Source: Acidobacteriota bacterium (GTDB lineage: Bacteria; Acidobacteriota; Vicinamibacteria; Vicinamibacterales; UBA8438). From it: a DNA stretch of 13,755 nucleotides. The position numbers were made by a program, and so were the translations under genes. Every line of letters begins with the position of its first letter. The stretch's first letter is position 1. The stretch lies in contig SXOW01000165.1 of assembly GCA_005778315.1 (NCBI GenBank), positions 1-13,755 on the forward strand. The letters are read 5' to 3'. Positions 7,043-13,755 of the stretch are shown piece after piece. The notes under the pieces were generated by a model. It worked only from the letters and a program-made list of their open reading frames with translations. It searched no databases and was not told where the DNA came from.

Positions 7043-7111
7043 CGACCCGGCGCGGCCGCTACCGGCAGCACGCAGCCCGATCACGCGGAAACACAGGCCC
7101 CCCGGCGAGCG

Positions 7112-7117
7112 TAGAAT
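7112..7117 (+). promoter_or_regulatory. Possible -10 element for the TonB-dependent receptor
   Basis: TAGAAT matches the -10 consensus at five of six positions and lies 51 nt before the receptor start. No recognisable -35 lies 16-18 nt upstream, so the call is tentative. The remaining gap (6984-7168) shows no Fur-type palindrome. Confidence 0.28.
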
Positions 7118-7168
7118 GGACAGACGTCCTGCGCCGCTGGCGTCTGCCCCGCCGCGTTCGAGAACCCA

Positions 7169-9613
7169 TTGCTAACGACGGTCCGCGTTGTGTATCTGCT
7201 GCCTCTTGCGTTGCTTGTCGCAACGCTTCAGGCCACCCAAGCCATGGCCCAGACCCAGACGCGGGTGGCTGGCCAGGTCAGAGACGGTGTCACGGATGCT
7301 CCCGTGGCCAACGCCCGGGTCGAGAGCCCCAATGAGACCGCGATCACGAACGCCGATGGCCAATTCTCGATAGCCGTGGACGGCACGGAGACGGTCCTGC
7401 GTGTGGGAGCTCCGAACTACCTCGACACGGACGTCCCGGTCGACGGACCCACGCTGCTCATTCGGCTGTTTCCTGACACCTTTGCAGAAACGGTCGACGT
7501 GGTGTCGCGCACCGACGTGGTGGAGCGCCCATCGGCGACAGCCGTCACGCCGAGTCAAGTGTTTCGCGCGCCGGGAAGCATCGACAACATCTTTCGCACG
7601 CTGGATACCCTCCCCGGCGTCGCGTCCACAGACGACTTCGGCAGCCGGCTGGCCGTCCGTGGCGGAACCCCGGACCAGAACTTGACGGTGATGGACGGCG
7701 TTGAGGTCCACAACCCGTATCGCCTGTTCGGCATTGCCAGCGCGTTCAACCCGGAAACCGTCGAAGACTTTCAACTCAGCGCCGGTGGCTTCGGAGCCGC
7801 GTACGGCGACCGACTCTCATCACTGCTGATTGTCGAGAACCGGCCGGGGAACTCGGAGTTCGCGGGGGCCGGCTCGGCCAGCGTGACGGATGCCAACGTC
7901 GTGCTGGAAGGCGCGACGCCGCTGGGCCGCAACGGCACCTGGCTTGTCAGCGCCCGCCGCACCTACTACGACCTGGTCGCCGGTCGCATCCAGGATCAGA
8001 CCTTTCCGTCGTTCGCGGATCTGCAGATGCGAGTCGGATGGGAGTTCGGGCCGGGTCACCGTCTGACACTGACAGGCCTGCGCAGCGTGGAAGACGCCGA
8101 CCTCGACATCGACGGCGATCGAGACGGCGAGCGGGCGGTCTTGGGGTCAGACGTCAGCAACGGCCTGGCGTCGGCTCGCCTCGATGCGGTACTTGGCTCA
8201 CGCGCGACCTCGACCACCATCCTGTCCTGGTATCGCAATCGGGAACAACTCCACTTCGACGGTCTCGTGCGTGCCGACGCACGGCGTTCGAACGCGCCGG
8301 AGAACGATGTGGCCTTCGGGCTGAGCACCATTCTGTTCGACAGGTCGCTCGACATCGGGGACGTCTCGGCGCGCCAGCAGATCGACGTGCAGATGTCCCC
8401 GCGTCACCTGCTCGCCGCCGGCCTGGAGGTGCACCGCCTGGACACCGGTGTGGGTTTCACCATCAGGGGCGACCGCAATGACAGTCAGGCGAACGGGTCG
8501 AGTGCCCAAGGGGGCGCGGGGCTCCCGGATGACCTGAAGTCCAGCTTGCTGGGCACCCGCGGTGCGGTCTGGCTTCAGGACACCTACACGCCCTCCGCTC
8601 GGGTGTCATTCGAGCCCGGCCTGCGGGTCGACTGGAGCACGATCAATGGCGGCACGACCGTGTCACCCAGGCTGGCGACCAGCTTCGCCGTGGGCCGAGG
8701 CGCGCGCATACGCGTGGCGGGCGGGCTGTATACCCAGAGCCCGGGCTACGAGAAGCTCACGCAGTCGGACTACTTCATTGATCTGTCCGGCGCCCGAGAG
8801 CGTGGACTGCGCCACGAGACGGCGACGCACGTCGTCGTCGGCCTGGAACAGGCGATTGGAGCCGACCTCACGGCGCGGGTCGAGGGCTACTACAAACGTT
8901 TCAACGACCTGCTTCTGGGACGCCTCGAAACCGAGTCCGAGCGCCTCGAGCGAGTAGCCCAGTACGATTTCCCGGAGCACCTGCGGGACGACGTCCCGAC
9001 CACGCCGTTGATCTTGAGCGCCCCGACGAACGACGCCGACGGCACGGCCTATGGGCTGGACCTGTTCCTGAGCCACACCAACGCCGCCGCCCCGCTAACC
9101 GGATGGCTGTCATACGCCTGGGGACGGGCCACCAGGGACAGCTACGGACGGCGATACGCGTTCGAGTACGACCGTCAGCACGCCGTCAGCGCAGTTGGTC
9201 GCTACCGGCTCACTCGCCGGTGGGACGTGGCCGGGACCCTGCGCCTCGCGAGCGGCTTCCCGCACACGGCGCCCCTTGGCGTGCGCGTCGCTGCGGTCGA
9301 AGACGAGCTCGGACGACTCGTGCCCGAAACGGACTCCGCCGGCGGGCTCATCTACACCGTCGACTACGGAGGCGTGGAGAATCTCAACGGAGCGAGATTG
9401 CCCTACTATGCCCGAGTCGACATCAGGGGGACCTACCAGCGGGGCCGCTGGTCGGCGTATGTCGAAGTGCTCAACGCCCTCGGGCGGGACAATGCGGTCG
9501 TATTGGAGCCCAGGCTCAGGCATGACCCTGACTCGGCGTTCCCGCGGATCGCTGAGGTCCCGTCCCAAGGGTTTCCGCGGATTCCAACGTTCGGCTTTCG
9601 CGTGCGATTCTGA
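7169..9613 (+). CDS. TonB-dependent outer-membrane receptor with N-terminal carboxypeptidase-regulatory-like domain
   Basis: This 814-residue receptor is predicted to import a scarce ligand across the outer membrane using TonB energy. Residues 1-27 form a signal peptide (cleavage after AMA). About 31-105 is a carboxypeptidase-regulatory-like beta-sandwich (VAGQVRDGVTDAPVANARV). ETVDVVS (107-113) resembles a TonB box. The plug follows at about 120-225 with LAVRGGTPDQNLTVMDGVEV (161-180). The rest is the beta-barrel, ending in GFRVRF with the expected terminal Phe. The start is TTG at 7169, or GTG at 7190; the frame is open back to a TAG at 7112 without an ATG. The ligand cannot be told from sequence. 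The feo operon follows 149 nt downstream on the same strand but has its own promoter, and no matching Fur-type operator precedes this gene, so an iron ligand is not supported. Confidence 0.9.
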   Translation: MLTTVRVVYLLPLALLVATLQATQAMAQTQTRVAGQVRDGVTDAPVANARVESPNETAITNADGQFSIAVDGTETVLRVGAPNYLDTDVPVDGPTLLIRLFPDTFAETVDVVSRTDVVERPSATAVTPSQVFRAPGSIDNIFRTLDTLPGVASTDDFGSRLAVRGGTPDQNLTVMDGVEVHNPYRLFGIASAFNPETVEDFQLSAGGFGAAYGDRLSSLLIVENRPGNSEFAGAGSASVTDANVVLEGATPLGRNGTWLVSARRTYYDLVAGRIQDQTFPSFADLQMRVGWEFGPGHRLTLTGLRSVEDADLDIDGDRDGERAVLGSDVSNGLASARLDAVLGSRATSTTILSWYRNREQLHFDGLVRADARRSNAPENDVAFGLSTILFDRSLDIGDVSARQQIDVQMSPRHLLAAGLEVHRLDTGVGFTIRGDRNDSQANGSSAQGGAGLPDDLKSSLLGTRGAVWLQDTYTPSARVSFEPGLRVDWSTINGGTTVSPRLATSFAVGRGARIRVAGGLYTQSPGYEKLTQSDYFIDLSGARERGLRHETATHVVVGLEQAIGADLTARVEGYYKRFNDLLLGRLETESERLERVAQYDFPEHLRDDVPTTPLILSAPTNDADGTAYGLDLFLSHTNAAAPLTGWLSYAWGRATRDSYGRRYAFEYDRQHAVSAVGRYRLTRRWDVAGTLRLASGFPHTAPLGVRVAAVEDELGRLVPETDSAGGLIYTVDYGGVENLNGARLPYYARVDIRGTYQRGRWSAYVEVLNALGRDNAVVLEPRLRHDPDSAFPRIAEVPSQGFPRIPTFGFRVRF

Positions 9614-9651
9614 CCGCGGAGACCGGCCCCGTCGCGGCGAGCCAGGATCTG

Positions 9652-9679
9652 TTGACCGACCAAATTGGTCCGATATAGA
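9652..9679 (+). promoter_or_regulatory. feo operon promoter
   Basis: TTGACC (9652-9657, five of six -35 consensus bases) and TATAGA (9674-9679) are separated by 16 nt. Transcription would begin near 9686, about 77 nt before the feoAB start. The spacer is almost wholly occupied by a palindrome, and a Fur-type repeat lies just after the expected start. Confidence 0.6.
9658..9670. promoter_or_regulatory. Palindromic operator candidate inside the feo promoter spacer
   Basis: GACCAA-A-TTGGTC is a perfect 6-1-6 inverted repeat lying exactly between the -35 and -10 hexamers. A repressor bound here would block RNA polymerase. The half-site differs from the Fur-type repeat downstream, so a different regulator is likely. 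An Rrf2-family (IscR-like) Fe-S regulator is one guess, based only on general resemblance to their sites. Confidence 0.5.
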
Positions 9680-9693
9680 CTGGGCTGCGAACC

Positions 9694-9708
9694 TGAGACT
9701 GAGTCTCA
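9694..9708. promoter_or_regulatory. Fur-type 7-1-7 inverted repeat upstream of feoAB
   Basis: TGAGACT-G-AGTCTCA is a perfect 15-bp 7-1-7 inverted repeat. It has the exact geometry of the Fur box and agrees with TGATAAT-N-ATTATCA at 10 of the 14 arm positions, including the outer TGA/TCA. It lies just past the expected transcription start of an Fe(II) transporter operon, where a repressor would block initiation or escape. The Fur assignment is inference from architecture and context. Confidence 0.68.
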
Positions 9709-9727
9709 CTTTAGAGGTCAGCACGGT

Positions 9728-9757
9728 GGTGGTCCCTCCACCGATGCGAGGAGCATC
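9728..9757 (+). promoter_or_regulatory. Two abutting mini-hairpins carrying the feoAB ribosome-binding site
   Basis: GGTGG (9728-9732) pairs with CCACC (9738-9742) around a 5-nt loop. Immediately after, GATGC (9743-9747) pairs with GCATC (9753-9757) around GAGGA. The second loop is most of the Shine-Dalgarno GAGGAG (9748-9753), placed 9 nt before the GTG start. CTCC (9736-9739) in the first hairpin could instead pair with GGAG (9750-9753), giving a mutually exclusive fold. The stems are short, so a regulatory role is speculative. Confidence 0.35.
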
Positions 9758-9762
9758 CCCGC

Positions 9763-12270
9763 GTGCATAAGGGTCTCGGCACCCTCGACCAGCTCCCCAT
9801 CGGCAGCAGCGCGGTAGTCCACCATGTGGGGTGCGACCGGCCGGTGTCGCGGCGCCTCATGGAGATGGGCCTGCTCCCTGGGACCCCCATCCAGGCGGTC
9901 CGTCTGGCGCCATTGGGTGATCCGCTCGAAATCCGTCTCCGCGGCTACCTCCTCTCGCTTCGACTGGCCGATGCAGCGCTGATTCAACTCGTCCCCGAGG
10001 GTCGGGCCGATCTCGTCGATCAGCCTGGGAACGCCCCGACCTTCCAGTTCGCGACCCATCCGGCGCGCGCGGATCGGCCCGCCGCCCGGGTGCCGAAGGT
10101 GCTGCTTGCCGGCAACGCCAACTCCGGCAAGACGACGATCTTCAACGCGTTGACCGGCGCACGCGCCCAGGTCAGCAACTATCCAGGGGTCACCGTGACG
10201 CGGTCGTCGCGCCGCATCACCCTGCCCAGCGGCGCGCCGGTCGAGGTGGTCGATCTCCCGGGCACCTACAGTCTGAGCGCGAATTCGCCCGATGAACAGG
10301 TGGCCGCGAACGAAGTCCTCGGACACCGGGGCGACCCGCCCGACGCGGTCGTCGTGGTGGTCGACGCTGGCGCGCTCGAACGGGGCCTCTATCTGGTGCT
10401 GCAGATCGTGGAAACGGGCGTGCCGGTCGTGGTGGTGCTCAACATGATCGATGAGGCGAGCGCCGGAGGGCTCGACTTCGACGCCGACCGGCTGAGTCAG
10501 TGGCTCGGGGCCACCGTCGTCTCGACCGTCGCGTCGCGAGGCCACGGTCTTGACGACGTGCGCCGCGCCATCGACACGGCGCTCACACGCGCCCCGCGTG
10601 CGGACGCCGCCTGGCCAGGGCTGAGCGACCGCACGGAGCAAGACGTCGCGGCGGTGTGCCGCACGCTGACGGACGCCGGTTTCGGCCGGACGCCGGCCGT
10701 GAGACGGGCCTGGACGCTGTGGTCCCTGCTCTCGCTGGAACACGAAGACGACGAAGGCACCGGCCTCCCCGACGCCGTTGCTCAAGAGACACAGGCTATC
10801 CACGAGCGAGCCACCGAGGCCCAGCGCGATCTCCACCAAGAAATCATCGCGGCGCGCTATCAGTGGATAGAAACGGTCGCGGCCGATGTCCGGACCCAAG
10901 CTCGGGAGGACACCCGGAAGTGGACGGAACGACTCGATCGCATCCTGATTCACCGTGTCTACGGCGTGGCGGTGTTCGCCGTGGTCATGGCGGTCCTGTT
11001 CGAAGCCTTGTTCTCCTGGGCAGAGCCGTTGATCGGCATGATCGAAGACGCGACCGGCTGGCTGCAATCCGGCGTGGCCACATCGCTGCCTCCCGGAATG
11101 CTGAACGACCTGCTGATTGACGGGGTCATCGCCGGAGTGGGGAACGTCGTGGTCTTCGTGCCGCAGATCGCGATGCTGTTCTTCTTCATCGCGCTCCTGG
11201 AAGACCTGGGGTATCTCGCCCGCGTCGCATTCGTCATTGACCGCCTGATGGGGCGGGTCGGACTGCACGGGAAAGCGTTTGTCCCGATGCTGTCCGGGTT
11301 CGCGTGCGCGATCCCCGCGGTCATGGCCACCCGTACGATCGAGAGCCGCCGGGATCGACTGATCACGATGCTGACGTTGCCGATGGTCTCCTGCAGCGCG
11401 CGGCTCCCGGTCTACGCGCTGGTCACCGCCGTCGTCTTCGCCGGCGAACCGCGTCTCCTGGGCGTGGTGAGCGTCGGTGCGGTCGTCCTGTTCTCGATGT
11501 ATTCGCTGTCGGTGGTCGCTACGCTGGGCGCGGCCGCGGTCCTCCGACGGACCGTCCTGGCGGGCCCTCGCCTCCCGCTCCTGCTGGAACTGCCCCCCTA
11601 CCGAGTCCCGGTCTGGCGGAGCGTCGTCCTGGTCACCTGGCGACGCGTGCGCAAGTTTCTGGAGGATGCCGGCACGATCATCCTCACCATGACCATCATC
11701 CTGTGGACACTCCTGTCGTTTCCGCACAGCAGTGACATCGACGCTCGGTACGACGAAGCGCGCGCGCAGGTGCTGGCAACCAGGCCGGCCGCGGGCCGGG
11801 AGGCGGCGCTGGCGGACCTCGATGGTCAGCTCGCAGGGGAACAGTTGCGCTACAGTGCCGGCGGGCGCATGGGGCGACTCATCGAGCCCGTCCTCGAGCC
11901 GCTGGGCTTTGACTGGCGGATTGGGGTCGGCATTCTCGGCGCGTTCGCGGCGCGGGAGGTGTTTGTCTCGACCCTTGGCATCGTGTTTGGCATCGAGGCG
12001 GCCGACGAAGAAAGCGTCAGTCTGCGGTCATCGCTGCAGAACGCGACCCGGGCGGACGGGACCCCGCTGATGACACCCCTCGCCGGGGTCTCCCTGATGG
12101 TGTTCTTCGTCCTGGCGTGTCAGTGCATGAGCACCATCGTGGTAGTGCGCAAGGAGGCCGGCGGGTGGGGCTGGCCGGTGTTCATGTTCGGCTACATGTC
12201 GGTGCTGGCCTACGTGGCGTCGCTGGGGGTCTACCAGATCGGGTCATTCATGGGGTGGGGCGTCGCATGA
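9763..12270 (+). CDS. feoB: Fused FeoA-FeoB ferrous iron transporter
   Basis: This 835-residue inner-membrane Fe(II) importer joins FeoA and FeoB in one chain. Residues 1-78 are an SH3-like FeoA domain (VSRRLMEMGLLPGTPI, LRGYLLSLRLADAALI). From about 110 comes the FeoB G domain with G1 GNANSGKTT (117-125), G2 Thr143, G3 DLPG (164-167) and G4 NMID (227-230). A helical linker follows, then the membrane core with both gate motifs: SGFACAIPAVMATRTIE and LPMVSCSARLPVYALV. Further conserved parts are REVFVSTLGIVFGI and the C-terminal FVLACQCMSTIVVVRKEAGG. The GTG start at 9763 has GAGGAG 9 nt upstream. FeoAB fusions are known, for example in Bacteroidota such as Porphyromonas gingivalis. It is preceded by a Fur-type box and overlaps the next gene by ATGA. 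Confidence 0.97.
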   Translation: MHKGLGTLDQLPIGSSAVVHHVGCDRPVSRRLMEMGLLPGTPIQAVRLAPLGDPLEIRLRGYLLSLRLADAALIQLVPEGRADLVDQPGNAPTFQFATHPARADRPAARVPKVLLAGNANSGKTTIFNALTGARAQVSNYPGVTVTRSSRRITLPSGAPVEVVDLPGTYSLSANSPDEQVAANEVLGHRGDPPDAVVVVVDAGALERGLYLVLQIVETGVPVVVVLNMIDEASAGGLDFDADRLSQWLGATVVSTVASRGHGLDDVRRAIDTALTRAPRADAAWPGLSDRTEQDVAAVCRTLTDAGFGRTPAVRRAWTLWSLLSLEHEDDEGTGLPDAVAQETQAIHERATEAQRDLHQEIIAARYQWIETVAADVRTQAREDTRKWTERLDRILIHRVYGVAVFAVVMAVLFEALFSWAEPLIGMIEDATGWLQSGVATSLPPGMLNDLLIDGVIAGVGNVVVFVPQIAMLFFFIALLEDLGYLARVAFVIDRLMGRVGLHGKAFVPMLSGFACAIPAVMATRTIESRRDRLITMLTLPMVSCSARLPVYALVTAVVFAGEPRLLGVVSVGAVVLFSMYSLSVVATLGAAAVLRRTVLAGPRLPLLLELPPYRVPVWRSVVLVTWRRVRKFLEDAGTIILTMTIILWTLLSFPHSSDIDARYDEARAQVLATRPAAGREAALADLDGQLAGEQLRYSAGGRMGRLIEPVLEPLGFDWRIGVGILGAFAAREVFVSTLGIVFGIEAADEESVSLRSSLQNATRADGTPLMTPLAGVSLMVFFVLACQCMSTIVVVRKEAGGWGWPVFMFGYMSVLAYVASLGVYQIGSFMGWGVA

Positions 12271-12449
12271 CCTGGCAGGAGCCGGTTGCGGCCCTGATCG
12301 TTGCCGCTGCCGTGGTGTCTCTCGCGCGTCATTTCCGCGGTCTCTTCGGCGGTCCCGCACGCGACTCTCAGGCCTCGTGCCACGGGTGCGACACGTGCGA
12401 GTCGAACGCGCCAGCGCCGCCCCCGCCCTCACGCGCCAGCGCTGACTGA
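12267..12449 (+). CDS. FeoB-associated Cys-rich membrane protein
   Basis: This 60-residue protein has one N-terminal membrane segment (about 5-20) followed by a short basic stretch and a CHGCDTC cluster (C-x2-C-x2-C, residues 38-44), then a Pro/Ala-rich tail. That is the layout of the FeoB-associated Cys-rich membrane protein family. Its ATG overlaps the feoAB stop codon (ATGA at 12267-12270), which implies translational coupling. The longer in-frame reading from 12117 lies inside feoAB and is rejected. It probably works with FeoB at the inner membrane; the thiols may bind iron or an Fe-S cluster, which is inference. Confidence 0.85.
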   Translation: MTWQEPVAALIVAAAVVSLARHFRGLFGGPARDSQASCHGCDTCESNAPAPPPPSRASAD

Positions 12450-12465
12450 CGCCCCAGGCCACAGC

Positions 12466-12969
12466 ATGCCCACCGTACATCTGATCAGCGGACTGCCCTG
12501 TTCGGGGAAAACGACGTATGCCCACCACCTGCACGCGGAGTGCGACAGCATCCTGTTCTCGCTCGACCGGTGGCTGATCACCGTCTTCGGGAAATATGAC
12601 CTCGCGAAGGTCGGTCACGAGGAGCACGTACGGCGCGTCCTGGCCTGCCGCGAGCTTATCTGGAGCCAGTGTCTCGAGTGGCTCAGGCGCTCCGTCGACG
12701 TGATTCTCGATGATGGCTTCTTTCTCCGGGAGAACCGAGTCCAGGCCATCGAGTCCGCGACCGAGGCAGGGGCGACGACCACGATCCATCTCGTGGACAC
12801 CCCGGTGTCGGTGATCCAAACGCGGCTCAGGTCGCGGAACGCCACGCTGCCACGTCACAACTTCGCGATCGATCCCGCCACCCTGCTGAGCTTCGTCGAA
12901 CTCTTCGAGAGGCCGTCGGACGATGAGGGCGCCACCCTGCTGGTCTCCTCCGTGTCGGAGCGAGGCTAG
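12466..12969 (+). CDS. Small P-loop kinase-like protein (predicted nucleotide kinase)
   Basis: This 167-residue cytoplasmic protein has a clear Walker A, GLPCSGKTT (9-17), a Walker B-like VDVILDDGF (77-85) and an Arg-rich lid RLRSR (120-124). This matches the stand-alone predicted P-loop kinases (COG4639-like / 'AAA family ATPase' in databases), close to the chloramphenicol phosphotransferase/zeta-toxin fold group. The substrate is unknown. No antitoxin-like partner precedes it, so a toxin role is not supported. The ATG at 12466 sits at the start of the P-loop strand; the longer reading from 12301 overlaps the Cys-rich protein gene and is low-complexity. It follows that gene by 16 nt, so it is probably the last gene of the feo operon, and it ends 6 nt from the converging BI-1 gene. 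Confidence 0.8.
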   Translation: MPTVHLISGLPCSGKTTYAHHLHAECDSILFSLDRWLITVFGKYDLAKVGHEEHVRRVLACRELIWSQCLEWLRRSVDVILDDGFFLRENRVQAIESATEAGATTTIHLVDTPVSVIQTRLRSRNATLPRHNFAIDPATLLSFVELFERPSDDEGATLLVSSVSERG

Positions 12970-12975
12970 CCGCCC

Positions 12976-13728
12976 TCAGTCTCGGCGTTGCAGTTTGGTG
13001 AGAAGCCGCAGAATCTCGAGATACAACCAGACCAGGGTCACCAGCAGACCGAATGCGCCATACCACTCCATGTATTTCGGCGCGCCACGCTCCGCCCCCT
13101 GCTCGATGAAATCGAAGTCCAGCACCAGGTTCAGCGCCGCGATGACCACCACGAACATGCTGAACAAGATGCCGAACGTGCCGCTCGAATGAATCAGCGG
13201 CACACTGATACCGAAAAACCCGAGAACAAAACTCAGCAGGTAGACCAGCCCGATCCCACCGGTGGCGGCGAACACGCCGAGCTTGAAGTTCTCAGTGGCT
13301 CGAATAAGGCCACTGCGATACGCGAAGAGCAGCGCGCCAAGGGTGCCGAACGTGAGGAACACCGCCTGCGCCACGATTCCGGGGTAGGTTTGCTCGAAGA
13401 CGTACGAGATGCCACCCAGCGCCAGGCCTTCGAGCGCCGCGTAGAGGGGGGTCGTATAGGGAGCCCAGACCGGCTTGAACGCGGTCGCCAAGGCCATCAC
13501 GAAGCCGCCGATGACCCCGCCCCACACCCAGAACATGGGCAGTTGCCCCTGGGCGCCCTTGCCCCACACATACATCGCGGCCACCATCAACACCGCCAGC
13601 GACATGGCGGTCTTGTTGACAGTCCCAGTGATGGTCATCGAATCGTCGGCGGCGAACGGAGATACCCGTGTGAAGGTATCCGCCGTCAGCGCCGGGTTAC
13701 CCGAACGAAGGGCGAGATGAGCTGACAT
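12976..13728 (-). CDS. Bax inhibitor-1/YccA family membrane protein
   Basis: This 250-residue integral membrane protein has about seven hydrophobic segments after a polar N-terminus of some 38 residues that includes RSGNPAL (8-14), typical of the bacterial BI-1-like (PF12811-type) group. Family-diagnostic parts are the loop LDFDFIEQGAERGAPKYMEW (203-222) and the last helix GLLVTLVWLYLEILRLL (227-243). Members of the BI-1/TMBIM family elsewhere are pH-sensitive Ca2+ leak channels; the bacterial role is poorly known. The ATG at 13728 is preceded by AGAG a few bases upstream. The promoter is probably beyond the window edge. It converges on the feo operon with only 6 nt between stops and no terminator visible. 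Confidence 0.92.
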   Translation of the reverse strand: MSAHLALRSGNPALTADTFTRVSPFAADDSMTITGTVNKTAMSLAVLMVAAMYVWGKGAQGQLPMFWVWGGVIGGFVMALATAFKPVWAPYTTPLYAALEGLALGGISYVFEQTYPGIVAQAVFLTFGTLGALLFAYRSGLIRATENFKLGVFAATGGIGLVYLLSFVLGFFGISVPLIHSSGTFGILFSMFVVVIAALNLVLDFDFIEQGAERGAPKYMEWYGAFGLLVTLVWLYLEILRLLTKLQRRD

Positions 13729-13755
13729 AGGTCTCTAATAGTCGGTCGAATGCCC

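Noticed and set aside
9614..9650. Possible terminator after the TonB receptor (CCGCG...CGCGG)
   Set aside because: The stem is only 5 bp with a 14-nt loop and no T-run follows; too weak to call.
9718..11727. 669-codon open frame antisense to feoAB
   Set aside because: Composition is Arg/Asp/His/Gln-rich low complexity, typical of the antisense of a high-G+C gene. It lies fully opposite the well-supported feoAB and shows no recognisable domain.
12466..12969. Zeta-type toxin of a toxin-antitoxin pair
   Set aside because: The fold group is related, but no small antitoxin gene is adjacent; the preceding 60-residue gene is a membrane Cys-rich FeoB partner.
1..13755. tRNA, rRNA, CRISPR arrays, insertion sequences and prophage genes
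   Set aside because: Looked for on both strands; no tRNA-like cloverleaf, repeat-spacer array, transposase or integrase motif was seen.

Overview
The window reads as chromosomal DNA from a high-G+C Gram-negative bacterium, most likely an Acidobacteriota member near Vicinamibacterales. This is inferred from gene content, not proven. It holds a secreted protein of the 'PDGRPDLSGTY' type, which is greatly expanded in that phylum. It also has a TonB-dependent receptor with an N-terminal carboxypeptidase-regulatory-like domain, a fused FeoA-FeoB transporter and a group 1 (eukaryote/Bacteroidota-like) P5C dehydrogenase. No rRNA, tRNA, CRISPR array, IS element or prophage gene was seen. This looks like ordinary chromosome, not an island.

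Left part (1-3751, all minus strand). Reading leftward from 3751, the genes are the secreted Acidobacteria-type protein, a circularly permuted ATP-grasp protein (DUF404/DUF407) and an alpha-E (DUF403) protein 12 nt behind it. After these comes, at the very edge, what looks like the decayed front of a MinD/FlhG-type ATPase. The ATP-grasp/alpha-E pair is the core of a predicted peptide-synthesis or peptide-tagging system whose product is unknown.

Middle (3752-6983). A copC gene on the plus strand has a complete-looking copper site. It faces a second CopC-fold gene on the minus strand that has lost two of the three copper ligands. Behind the second gene on the minus strand lie P5C dehydrogenase (proline/glutamate catabolism) and a small membrane protein with a six-cysteine segment. 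The membrane protein has a near-consensus sigma-70 promoter.

Right part (7169-13728). A TonB-dependent receptor is followed by an iron-uptake operon: feoAB fusion, a 60-residue FeoB-associated Cys-rich membrane protein overlapping it by ATGA, and a small P-loop kinase-like gene 16 nt further on. The feo leader is the most information-dense non-coding stretch. It holds a good -35/-10 pair with a perfect 13-bp palindrome in the spacer, a perfect 7-1-7 Fur-type inverted repeat just past the expected transcription start, and two abutting small hairpins, the second carrying the ribosome-binding site in its loop. A Bax-inhibitor-1/YccA family membrane protein converges from the right edge.

I found no clearly new multi-gene system. 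The best leads are the dual-operator feo leader, the ATP-grasp/alpha-E pair ending at a broken ATPase gene, the converging CopC pair with divergent metal sites, and the Cys-rich membrane protein.
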